This document shows positions 40,567 to 50,258 of a stretch of 64,000 bases of DNA, in pieces. A program made the translations under genes and the position numbers. Every line of letters begins with the position of its first letter. Position 1 is the stretch's first letter. Source of the DNA: Saccharomycopsis crataegensis (Eukaryota > Ascomycota > Saccharomycetes > Ascoideales > Saccharomycopsidaceae); the NCBI RefSeq assembly GCF_037102585.1, contig NW_027043820.1:248001-312000 (forward strand), given 5' to 3'. The notes beneath the pieces are model-generated. The model was not told the DNA's origin. It saw only the letters and a list, made by a program, of their open reading frames with translations, and searched no databases.

Positions 40567-42477
40567 TCAACTTTCTTTATCTGGGAAACACACCGGATAT
40601 TCAAGCGACGTCTTGGACCCTTCCAAAGTCTTCTTCAGATCACTAGTAACAACCAAATTATCTGTATTTTCAAGTGTCACTCCTTGATTTTCATGGTTTG
40701 CTTCTTCTTCATCTTCTTCATCAATAAGGTACAAAGCTCCAACCAATGGCTCGAATTCAAGGTCGTAGTTTCTTTTGTAAGCTCTGGCACCATTTTCAAT
40801 TTGTTTGACCAAGACATCATCAATGAACGAGCCAGAAAAACCACCTCTGTTCAATTCCTCAATTAAACTGTCAATTTCTCTGTCAACTTCGAGTGAAATA
40901 TCATTATCATTGATACCTTCATCATTGGTAGTAACGAAAGGTGAGTTTCCAATCTCATTGGCATCAGTATAAACCGCTTTGAGTTCAACACTATTATCCA
41001 TTTCCTTATGATGGTCACTGCTCATCGAAGAAGATCGGATAGAACTTGGGACCTCATACCGTAAACAATTATTCATAATTTCGCCAAATTTGAATCCAGG
41101 TTCAAACATAATCTGAGTTGGCAAAGTGGCATCATTATTGAAAAGCACAGTATCAAGGATATCAGAAATATCAGTTTCAATGTCAAATTGAGAATTGCTA
41201 TTGTTTTTCAAAAGAGCTGCTTCAGGATGAGGCTTTAACGAGAGAAAAGTGCTCTCTGGGAGACCAAGAGCGCTAATATTACCATCAAGACCTTGTGATT
41301 TTGTGATCGCCTTGAGTCTTTCAAAAAGCTGCGATTGTTGCTCCAAAAGTTCAAGGACCTTATTTCTATCCTCAAGGTCCATTGCAAGTTCAGAAATTTT
41401 CAATTCCAAGTTATTCATTTCAAAAGTTTTTCCAGATTTGAGATCCTCAATGCTTTCTTGATACTTCAGGTATAATTGCAAAAGTAATTTCACGAAATTA
41501 AAAACCCTGTAAACCATCATTAGCAATAAGAGAGAACCACCGGCGATAAAACCAGTAACCAACAACAATTTGAGCCCAGAAACAAAATAATCTATCAAAT
41601 AGCAAACAATATCCTTAAGTCCTCCGTAATTACCAATCCTGATTATTATTGGTTTGAAAAATAAACCGCCGTGCTCATCCAATTTCCCATTTCTAATAAA
41701 TTTCAACGATCCGGTTAAACCACTCACAGAATGGGCATGATGGCGATCAAAATTGGCATTCAATGATGAGCCTCTTAGATCATACCAAATCTCTTGGGCT
41801 AATCTTGAATAAAAATCAAAATCAGCAACACAATATTTGTGGGCAAAAGTGGCGGATAATTGGGAAAGATCAATCGAATTTTCGGAGTTCACTTGGCAAA
41901 TTTCTGCAGCGGTCGCCGCAACTGCACCGGAAGAACTTTCAACATCGACATCATCACCAGGATCCTCACAAATAAGATCAATATCAGTGCCAACGTAGAA
42001 CAAATTGAATTCATAATTACACGTAACATCCTTGAAAAAATTCGAATCACCGAAACCAGCAAGGGAGCTTGAAAAACAAAGACACATATCAGATTCAAGA
42101 TCAAAGGCACTAAGTGCAGTAAGTGAATCATCAGTAGTGAATTCAGGGACAAGTGGGAAAGTATTAGAGTTGAAAAAACCAGATTGCCCAGGAACTAATG
42201 GAGCAGGTCTTTGCAACATACGGGAGACGGCGGAAGTGAAAAATAAATTTTCGGTGGCTTTGGTAAATGGTAAAGTCTTGATTTCAGCTAGGAAGGAGGT
42301 TAGTTATGAAAACAGTGACAATCTTAACCACAAAAAAAAAAAATTGCGCAAAACCAGTAATTCCAGAATGAGAAGGAAATATAAAAAGGAGGTTTACTAA
42401 CAATAAAATTGTGGTAAACTACTGTAAAATTGAAAGAACCCAAAAAAGGCGATGGCGAATGCTGTAAATAACAACAT
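40567..42477 (-). CDS. Unrecognised membrane protein with coiled coil, two exons
   Basis: I do not recognise this protein. The long ORF (ATG at 42219) stays open upstream to an acceptor at 42288, and a first exon 42477-42402 encodes a hydrophobic start (MLLFTAFAIAFFGFFQFYSS). The join (GTTAGT donor, AACTAAC branch point, CCTAG acceptor, phase 1) gives 598 residues. Visible features are an N-terminal signal peptide or anchor, an acidic first 160 residues with several Cys, a hydrophobic region at about 250-295 (one or two membrane helices: YFVSGLKLLLVTGFIAGGSLLLLMM begins it), a coiled-coil-like stretch after it (about 300-365), and an acidic C-terminal half. The layout would suit an ER or nuclear-envelope protein; that is inference. 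Confidence 0.7.
42288..42401 (-). other. Proposed 5' intron of the membrane-protein gene
   Basis: Donor GTTAGT at 42401-42396 (a variant of GTAAGT), AACTAAC at 42305-42299, acceptor CCTAG ending at 42288. 114 nt. Confidence 0.6.
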
Positions 42478-43611
42478 TGCGAAAAGTTCAAACAGCAAGA
42501 TTTAAAATAATCAAATCAAAAGGTAAGAGTTTGAAACAAAACAAAGGGTCAAAAATATATGAGTAATGTAGAAAATGAAGAAAAATTGAAGCTTTGAAGG
42601 ATATTCAATAGTAATCAGTCAAAATTGAGAGCTTGAAGTGAATGGTGGGAACCAATATGAGTAAAATGAAGTTTGAATAAATCACAATAATCAGTTAAAT
42701 TCAAGATTTTTGAAGTAAATGGGAGAAAAAAATTATGGGAAAAGTAGAAAAAAAAAAGGATTCTGGTGGTTATTTATACTGTCCTGCATGACTGGGTTGT
42801 AAACAACCACAAAGTCGACTAAAGTGACACAAACACAGAACAATAATTGAAAGGTCACGAATGTGGTTATTGACCCTGATATTGGATACATCATCTCAAA
42901 TTGATATCATTTATAGGCCTATAAGCTCGATATTGGATACATGCCCACGCCAAAATCAGTGCCACAAAATCACCAGACAATAGTTGCACAAAAAAACAAC
43001 GAAAAAATGCCAAACCACATATATAACTGGCCCATATTTTGGTAAGGAATATCCAAATATCCATATGTGGATAAAGAATAATATACTAAAAATAAATTCC
43101 TTGGCGAAGAAGAGTTTGTCTATTCATATTCTAGAGTAGCAAAACATGTTGATGTAGAGATGTCTCGACTGGTGCACTGGTTTCATGCAATGGTTAAGAT
43201 TTAGCATGGGGCTTTTGAACATGCGTTGTGAACACAAAAACCGAAAGAGAACTAATGACACATACAAAAGGAACCCTGAGTAATAATAAGGAGACTAGTA
43301 TGCATACCAAATTCAATTCTATTATTATCAATTTTTGTCTCTTGTCTAATTGAACATTTGATTATAGAAATATTAGACCAAAATTTGTGGCACACTATCC
43401 TTTTTCTTTGTGGCATTCACATGCACTCAAGCTGGTATGTCCTTTTGGTTATATCTCTTATGAACTCTCTAAGAAAACCACATAAAATTCAATACTTTGT
43501 AATTATAATCTTTTTCAATCATTCGAAGAAAGGAAAAAAAATTGATCATGTACAAGCTTTCAGTTCACTGAATAACCATATTCCACATACATTAAGAGCC
43601 AATATAATATA
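42478..43611. promoter_or_regulatory. Large divergent promoter with repeat-palindrome-repeat
   Basis: A 1.1-kb head-to-head region between two unrecognised genes. GATATTGGATACAT occurs at 42878-42891 and again at 42929-42942, with a perfect 14-bp palindrome TTATAGGCCTATAA (42911-42924) between them. A further dyad TATCCA-TATG-TGGATA lies near 43058-43073. The length and the dyads suggest regulated rather than constitutive genes. Confidence 0.45.
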
Positions 43612-45111
43612 ATGACTCCACTACTAAGCACAGGAGATCACAAAATCGAGAATACCTCATTGGCTGTTGAAAACCCTGAAGAACAAATCAAATGCTTAGA
43701 AGTAGATACCAATTTGGATAATATGCCGATGGTAGAAGTGACTTGTCCCACTGGAGTTGATAAAGATGCTCTGAGTCCCGAATGTGGTTGTAATTTTAAA
43801 ATTGATTCTAGTTCTAGTTCAGTTGATAATGATAAAGTTTTCTTTGCTTGCGATAAAGACACCAAAACTACTTGCGCAATAGTTGAACAGTCCCCTGAAA
43901 TATTGGGCCCAGCTGACAGTGATAAGATCGAGCTGGGTTTGAATTTTGAGGATCAATACAGACTTCACACCGCAAGTGTCGAGTTGGAAACTAACATCGA
44001 TGAACTGATACAGGAAAAATGCAAAGAGAATCTTAACGCTGTAACAAATGCAGCTATCAAAGATAAAGATATTGAAACTGATCATTCAAAGGATCCACTA
44101 TTTCTTGGAATTAGTACCCCAGTCGATATCCAAATCAAGCCTGTGTTGAGTGGTGCATCTAGTGTCAATGACCAGACCAATTTTGACGATATGAGTTCTG
44201 ACTTGAGAGTTGAAAATGCTGAGCCGATAGAGAGCGAAAGCAAAGTTACTGCCGAGCTTCTAACTAATGAATCTGCTACCAGCCATGAAGTTATTAAACC
44301 TGTTTATCCAATATCTGAGCCGTCTCCTGGATCTGTGTACTCAGATCATAGTAATGAGAAAGTAAATCCTAGCGCAAATATCAAAATCCAAACCATCATT
44401 CACTATGTAGTCGATGCTATCGAGGATGAGCAGCTAATAGATAACAGAAGCAAAGATAATATTAACACAATCACTAATTTTATTTCAACTCCTCACACAA
44501 GCTCAAGCAATGATATTTCTCAAAAGGGTGTCAATCCAGCTTATACAAAGAAAAATGGAGACAAATCGAAATCTCCCTTGAATGAGGAAAGCCTAGTCAG
44601 AAATTCTTCAAATTCATCTTGCTATTCCTCCATAGATTTGAATCATTACTTTTCTGATACGGACATTCTAACCACCACCATTTTACCTATAAATCAGACG
44701 AGCGATCCTTATTCAACCATAGGGAATTCTGAAATTGAAATTGGTAAAATGAGTAAAATTCAAAGAGTGTACGTTGATCCACATCAAAGAAAAGCGGGCC
44801 AATTTGGAGAGAAAGAAAAACTCAGAATAGCAGTGAAAAGAGCATTAGAAAGGGAGGCAAGAAGGAAGCAGATCGAGGAGATCAGAAAGAAGCAGATAGG
44901 GGAAATAAGGGTAAGAGAGGTCGAAGAAAATGCCAAGTGTGTAAATATCCAGCCCGATTTTTCCTTCCCAATGAATCCTTTTTCGAAGCTTGCAAAACGT
45001 AGAGAAGCAATTGGTAACAATTTATCAGGTATTACAAGAGACTTGATAATCGAGACTAGTTTTAAAGAAGCGGCTTTAGAGGCTATTCTGATAGTTGAAG
45101 GAAAGAAGTAA
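43612..45111 (+). CDS. Unrecognised acidic protein
   Basis: 499 residues, not recognised. The first 390 residues are acidic and low in hydrophobics (many Asp, Glu, Ser, Asn), probably disordered. Residues about 395-445 form a strongly charged helix or coiled coil (KLRIAVKRALEREARRKQIE and following), and the end (NPFSKLAKRREAIGNN ... FKEAALEAILIVEGKK) is more ordered. No signal peptide or membrane segment is seen. A gene that evolves fast in yeasts, such as a cytoskeletal or cell-cycle scaffold, would look like this; no function is claimed. Confidence 0.65.
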   Translation: MTPLLSTGDHKIENTSLAVENPEEQIKCLEVDTNLDNMPMVEVTCPTGVDKDALSPECGCNFKIDSSSSSVDNDKVFFACDKDTKTTCAIVEQSPEILGPADSDKIELGLNFEDQYRLHTASVELETNIDELIQEKCKENLNAVTNAAIKDKDIETDHSKDPLFLGISTPVDIQIKPVLSGASSVNDQTNFDDMSSDLRVENAEPIESESKVTAELLTNESATSHEVIKPVYPISEPSPGSVYSDHSNEKVNPSANIKIQTIIHYVVDAIEDEQLIDNRSKDNINTITNFISTPHTSSSNDISQKGVNPAYTKKNGDKSKSPLNEESLVRNSSNSSCYSSIDLNHYFSDTDILTTTILPINQTSDPYSTIGNSEIEIGKMSKIQRVYVDPHQRKAGQFGEKEKLRIAVKRALEREARRKQIEEIRKKQIGEIRVREVEENAKCVNIQPDFSFPMNPFSKLAKRREAIGNNLSGITRDLIIETSFKEAALEAILIVEGKK

Positions 45112-45575
45112 TAATCAAGAGACCCATTAGTTAATCAGAGAAACCTGAAAAGCCAAATCACTCCTTAACCTGAAAGAAGGTGCCACCATTAGCACCAAGT
45201 GTGCATCTCACATGAGATCAATGGTTTTATTTCCGGTTTCACTTGAGACGGTGAAATGACAACAGAAAAGGAAAGTGATGAAGAGTTGACTTCTTAATCC
45301 TATATCTATGCTTATCTTGACTCGATCTGGCGTTAGATACGTGATAAGAAAATCAGATGTTATCACCGTACTTGGTCTCTAACTATCTGCTAGAACGCAC
45401 ATCATCAAACAAATGGCTCGTATTTAACAACTTGTTATTAGGCTGAATTAACAGTAATAAATTAAAGAAGGTAAATGTATTAAATGAATAATAACAAGGG
45501 GATTGGTTCTTCTCTTCTAATAACAATAAGAGAGACAAATAATAATAAACAACGAAATAATTTAACACGTTAAAA

Positions 45576-45601
45576 TGTAAAGCAGGGTGACCATATTCGT
45601 A
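45576..45601. promoter_or_regulatory. Second copy of the 26-bp GGGTGACC motif
   Basis: It differs from 10701-10726 at three positions. It lies 33 bp before the first dyad of the 45634-45742 array. Confidence 0.4.
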
Positions 45602-45633
45602 GCATGCATGATAGTACAACGCTGAGTCATCCT

Positions 45634-45767
45634 ATACCATTTATATGGTATTTATTAGCAGCCCTTGTTATACCATTGAGATGGTATTTATTAAGTTACA
45701 TCCAAACACCAATATGTCAATGGAATACCATTAGCACGGTATTTATTTGAACACATCCAAACACCAA
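45634..45767. repeat. Three 18-bp dyads, partly within a 55-bp duplication
   Basis: ATACCAT-n4-ATGGTAT occurs at 45634-45651 (spacer TTAT), 45670-45687 (TGAG) and, with one mismatch, 45725-45742 (TAGC...ACGGTAT). Each is followed by TTATT. The second and third are also followed by an identical ACATCCAAACACCAA (45698 and 45753), giving a 55-bp repeat period. A half-site ATGGTAT follows near 45781. Confidence 0.75.
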
Positions 45768-46480
45768 CTATTCCGCACAAATGGTATATGCATATTAGTA
45801 AATAAGTACCGTCATAATGGGATGCTTAGCTCACCTAATAACTATCCCCATAGTGTATTATGAAATGAGGGGAGGGAAGGGGGTCTATTGAAAATTGGTT
45901 TATGATAAGCCTTCGGTTGGAAAGTTCTAGAAATAATCTTCTTGCAGTAGTGTTACTGGTTGAAGACATATTATGGCATCGATTCTTATTGTAACTACAT
46001 CTTTAGATTAGATTCGGTTGGGGGCATGATGATTATAGTTCTATATATTCCAAGCAGAGCGCCGTTGATCTTAGAATAAATCTTTTTGTACGGTAAGTAC
46101 TGAGAAGTATTGATAAACCCTATGAAAGATCACACACCAGGAATAACTTTCCGTCAATCTTTCCAAGAATATGATGAAAATTATCGGCCGGTTATGCTTC
46201 AGTGGTCTTATTGGTACTTCAATTAACACTATTGCGAAAATATGCTGAGTTTGATTTGATTTTGGATTTGTGTTTGTTTTGTTTTGCAATCCTGATATGC
46301 TGTATAGACCGTTCTATTGGGCCATTCGCTTTTTTGTTTTATAAAACTTTGACATTTGTAATGGTATAGTGTGTGGAAGTAATAGCATCGGTAATCCAGT
46401 ACCAGGAAGAATTGAAAAAATCGATAAAAATTTAATGATAGTTGAGAACTCCCATCGGTCATTAATAATACCAATTTGTA

Positions 46481-46885
46481 TCATAATAAACAAAATACTT
46501 CAACTGCCGTAATTCCAAGCAATGCCAATTCCCCAACTCCCCAACTAATTCCACCAAAACCCATTGCTCCATTTACCGAGGAAGTTGCAGTATGGTTGAG
46601 TTTGTTATCATTTACTCCCAAATTGATTTGGGGACGGGCCTCGGAAACAGTTGTTGATTGTATGAGGAAGGTTTGAGGAGTTTCCGATAAGGATGATGTC
46701 AATAACGAGGACGAATTGAAGGAAGTATGGGCCATTATGTGTGATACCAAAGAATTGGTGGAGAGTACCAACGATGATGTTGCATTACTGGGTGTTTGAG
46801 AACTCATGGTATAATATTGACTTGGTGGTTCCTTTTCTGGGAATATGCTTTTAATAAAGGAAGAATTTGAAGCAATAAAGGACAT
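46481..46885 (-). CDS. Short Ser/Thr-rich ORF, GPI-protein-like or relic
   Basis: 134 codons from an ATG at 46885. The protein is Ser/Thr-rich with a few NxS/T sites and ends in a small-residue stretch followed by a hydrophobic tail (GISWGVGELALLGITAVEVF), like the GPI attachment signal of yeast cell-wall mannoproteins. The N-terminus is not a convincing signal peptide. It may be the C-terminal remnant of a cell-wall gene, a small real gene, or chance; it borders three clear relics. Confidence 0.3.
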   Translation of the reverse strand: MSFIASNSSFIKSIFPEKEPPSQYYTMSSQTPSNATSSLVLSTNSLVSHIMAHTSFNSSSLLTSSLSETPQTFLIQSTTVSEARPQINLGVNDNKLNHTATSSVNGAMGFGGISWGVGELALLGITAVEVFCLL

Positions 46886-47198
46886 AATAATGAATAAAAA
46901 GGCAATTATAGTTCAGGAAATTCTTTGACTATTTGTACAAAAAATGAGATGAAGAAAAAAAAAATATCAAGTTCCTGGAAATGATGCGGCGTTATCCATG
47001 AAAATGGCTGGGGCCTCGAGGGGGGGAATGCCCCCCATCCTTTAAGCGAGAAATGGCCGCTGTCTGCGGGAATTACATAATCACCGAAGCGTCATAAATA
47101 AGTACGTAACGTAACAATAAAGGTCAATCTATTATACGACATCATACACGGTATACAAGCACCCGTAGGTGCTCCAGCTATGCCAAATCAAACAAAAC
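46886..47198. other. Spacer before kinase-like relic
   Basis: Contains A-rich and G-rich runs (near 46955-46970 and 47019-47035). No gene is seen. Confidence 0.5.
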
Positions 47199-48425
47199 TC
47201 AATCACAATATAAAGTTGCAACATACGAAAATATCCTATTTTGATTTTTCAATTCCCATCGATTCGACAAGAGTCTCGAAATCTCACCAATATATATCCC
47301 CCGAACTTTTTGGCCTTTCCTTTTCTTTTGGGGTACATTCGATTTCGCTAATGCCATAATTAATGATAACAAATACTTGTGCTCTGTGTTTCTCATGAAA
47401 ACTTTGGATAGTGTAATATCGTGATGATATACACCACCCTCATGCATGTGCAGCAATTGTTTAGCACCTTCCACAAAATCCTGGATAGTTTCAGGGTTTA
47501 CTGTTAGTTCTTCGGCAAGAAAGCCCGGTCCAACTGCAAAGTAATTTTCCAAGCTGTGTGGATCCTTTAATGTATCATTTTGCTTGAAGTAGGCTCTGAA
47601 GAATGCAAACCCATAAGCGTTCAATTTGCTTCATGCTCGATTTCATATTATCATATACTTTTTGTGCGTCGAAGATCTTCAAGATTGAATGCTTTTCATT
47701 ATTATGCTTATCGATAGCCCTGCATTCTTAAGCTCTTTAATCTTGACCCTGAAAACTTGCGAGTTTTGAAAAAAAATCAGTTTATATACTTCTGGAAATG
47801 CCTTCACACACAAGATTTTCGCGATCAATATAAACAGTTTGATATCTCAAGGATTGCTTCGCAGCAGAAAATTTTTCATCGAATCTTCTCTGTATCTCAC
47901 TTTTTGCCATTACTTCAAAGTAACTGGTTGCGTATAAGCGGAAATCATCTATTTTCGCCTCACAAAAAATGGAATCGAGATAGTCTTTTTTTTAGTAATG
48001 CCAGGGCATCTCCATATAGGCGAGCTTTCTACTGTGCTATTTCACATTCGGACTTGTTATATTCCTAATCTGACAAAGCCAAAAGTGTTGAGAAGGATGA
48101 CATAGAACCTCCTGTATTAAGGGTATTGGATGACTTGGTACATGTATACTCCAACCTTAAGTGGATCTTATCATTAATGATTTTCAAGTCCAAGATTCGA
48201 ATGAAAATGTAAGTGATACTGTCACTTAAAATTCCAATAGGGGTTTGTGATAATACCATGCATGTTCCAATTTGGTCTATGTTAGTAACTACTGCTGAAT
48301 CCTCCTCGTCATCAAGATATTGTTTTTTTTTCTTGGTGATCAGAGATTCTGAGGAAAGGAAATCCAAATATTGGATCCATGGTTCTGATAAATCATTGAT
48401 ACAGGTCGCACAATGCTACTGTTAG
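47199..48425 (-). pseudogene. Decayed protein-kinase-like gene
   Basis: Coding-like pieces run in order on the minus strand in different frames. An N-terminal part at 48420-48065 includes INDLSEPWIQYLDFLSSESL and IFIRILDLKIINDKIHLRLE. A middle part near 47990-47770 includes YFEVMAKSEIQRRFDEKF. The C-terminal part (47624-47199) has LLHMHEGGVYHHDITLSKVF, which looks like a kinase catalytic loop (H-x-D), followed in another frame by VIINYGISE, resembling a degenerate DFG. Several frame changes and stops separate them. The resemblance to fungal FunK1-type kinases is by eye only. Confidence 0.5.
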
Positions 48426-48429
48426 TAAG

Positions 48430-49078
48430 CGAGTGAGCACGATTTCTACCTCCAGTAGGAAGTCCCAGTGAAGGAAATTTATCTTCATATTCATCATCTT
48501 CAAACTCATTATTCCCCAATTTAGTGCCCCCCTGGAGTATATTGATGCGATAACGTCTTGGTTAGATCAACGAAAATACCGCGTTGACCACAAAAAGCAC
48601 CATCCCAGAAATGAAAATCACTGCTGCTTTGACTCCGAAAAGTTCAGAGAAAATCAAAAAGAAAATCGAATTTATGAGATTAAACGCATGGATCAAGATA
48701 TTGAAAGCATTTGTTCTTTTATCCATATATGGTCTGAGATCACAGAGAGCAATCAAATAAATTAATTTCACTGCAAATACAATGATCGCATGGATTTTAC
48801 TGTTCAGTTGTAAAATCCCAAAAATCAGCGACTTGATAGTAATATAAGCAAGGGAAACCATGACCCAATAGTAGCATCTAGCACTATATTTTACATAAAT
48901 GAAACCATAATTGTTGAGGACTTCAGGATCACTGTACAAAGAATACGTAGAGTTCTTGTAAAGTTGCACCGACTCTTTGTCAAGACTCACAACCAAATTC
49001 CTGTTTATATAGTATTGAAAGTTTACATTTACTTTATACTTATTATTGCCATTACATTAATATCTATATATTACCGAC
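48430..49078 (-). pseudogene. FLC (flavin carrier/TRP-like) C-terminal relic
   Basis: The minus strand encodes LVVSLDKESVQLYKN near its start, several membrane helices and DLRPYMDKRTNAFNILIHAF, which is characteristic of the C-terminal transmembrane half of Flc1/2/3-type proteins (ER/vacuolar membrane, FAD transport and calcium homeostasis). After a stop at 48562 a further piece in another frame (LGNNEFEDDEYEDKFPSLG) looks like the acidic cytosolic tail. There is no N-terminal half, signal peptide or usable ATG: the 144-codon ORF begins at a TTG, and an in-frame stop lies about 35 codons further upstream. Confidence 0.6.
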
Positions 49079-49103
49079 ATTTAGTTCTCCGTCTATCCCA
49101 ATC

Positions 49104-49397
49104 ATGAATCCTGAAACTATTCCAACCTCCAATGAAGATGCTAACGAGTCAGCTCCAATTGCAACTCACCACGAAGCCAACGCCATCGAAGTGAAGAATA
49201 ATGATGTGATTTCGACATCTGCCAAGTATGCCACTCTTTGAATCCCTCTAAGAACCAAAATCTTCAATGTCAATTCGGTGGAATTTTTCTCGTTAGAAGT
49301 GTACAAATTGGAACCATCAAGGGCGTCACTACTATCTTCTCTCTTGAAAACGTGGACATTTTTTGCTTTATATTTAAGAGACACAAGCAATTACCCA
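49104..49397 (+). pseudogene. Stop-interrupted ORF of unknown family
   Basis: ATG at 49104, then 45 codons (MNPETIPTSNEDANESAP...) to a TGA. The same frame continues for about 50 more codons of protein-like sequence (IPLRTKIFNVNSVEFFSLEV ... LLKTWTFFALYLRDTSNYP) to the next stop. One in-frame TGA separates them. It could be a recent pseudogene, or a gene with an intron I cannot place; GTATGC near the stop is a weak donor candidate without a clear branch point. Confidence 0.42.
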
Positions 49398-50258
49398 TTA
49401 TTTTGAGCCTTTTCATAAATATCACTCAAATATTCTGCATTTTTCACTTCTTGGAAGCTTTGCACCGTACGGAACATAGCAAGATCTGTGTTATAGTTCG
49501 TAAACAAGCCCAAATATTTACAATTTGAAAAGAATAACAACAATGAATTAGTCAAATATTGGAATATAATAGACTAGTAGACTGTAATACTGGTTACTGG
49601 AGAGATATTGCGAACTTTCCATGTATACACCACCCTACTGGTAATTAAGGTTGCGATAAAGACCCGTTAGGGTGGTACCTGCTCCTTCCCCCGGGAGAGA
49701 CATTTTGTGGGGTAGACTATCTAACCAGATCAACCCGATTGTTCCAAGGGTGATGATTGTATAGAGCATACAATAATAAAAAAAAAACTTTTGATTTTAA
49801 TAGTTCTCCCAAAGTTCTATTATATATTCAAGAAAACCACAGGACCACAGGTATTGTCCAAAGATACCAAGGGACGGGAAGTAGCGTTATTAAAGCTTGC
49901 TTTGGAGATGCTCGTAACTCTTTTTCTTTTCTTTGTTGTAATTCATTCTATAAAATAGTAATTTGAGGTGTAACCTTATGTCTCATATAAGAGGGGAACA
50001 TCGATGGATCTCCTAGTTATTCCTAGATTGTCACGCTCGGACTGACTGACTTTCTCGCTACCCGAAAGGTATCAATAGCCTACACACCCCCGTCGCAGCA
50101 TCTACACTTTTTCCCACAAATATATATATATATATATATAAGAACCACCTTGTGTCCTGGTAGACAAATCATATGGAGAGTCTGTTACATTATTTTTTGT
50201 AAATTCACTCACTGACCCTTTTTCTTTTTTCAAATCAATAACCTCTTTATTTTTCAGA
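49398..50258. other. Spacer with inverted repeat and aldolase promoter
   Basis: It contains a 9-bp inverted repeat ACCACCCTA (49629-49637) / TAGGGTGGT (49668-49676) with a 30-bp gap, a C-rich patch near 49687-49692, a (TA)n run at about 50119-50142 and a T-rich leader before the aldolase. No gene is seen. Confidence 0.5.

Larger units (their letters stand above)
45112..46480. other. Spacer with dyad array, start of relic-rich region
   Basis: 1.4 kb without a credible gene. It holds the GGGTGACC motif at 45576-45601 and the three dyads at 45634-45742; the rest is AT-rich and unremarkable. Confidence 0.5.

Noticed and set aside
47757-48068. 103-codon plus-strand ORF
   Set aside because: It lies opposite the kinase-like relic, where the minus strand is the more protein-like; no start context or family match.
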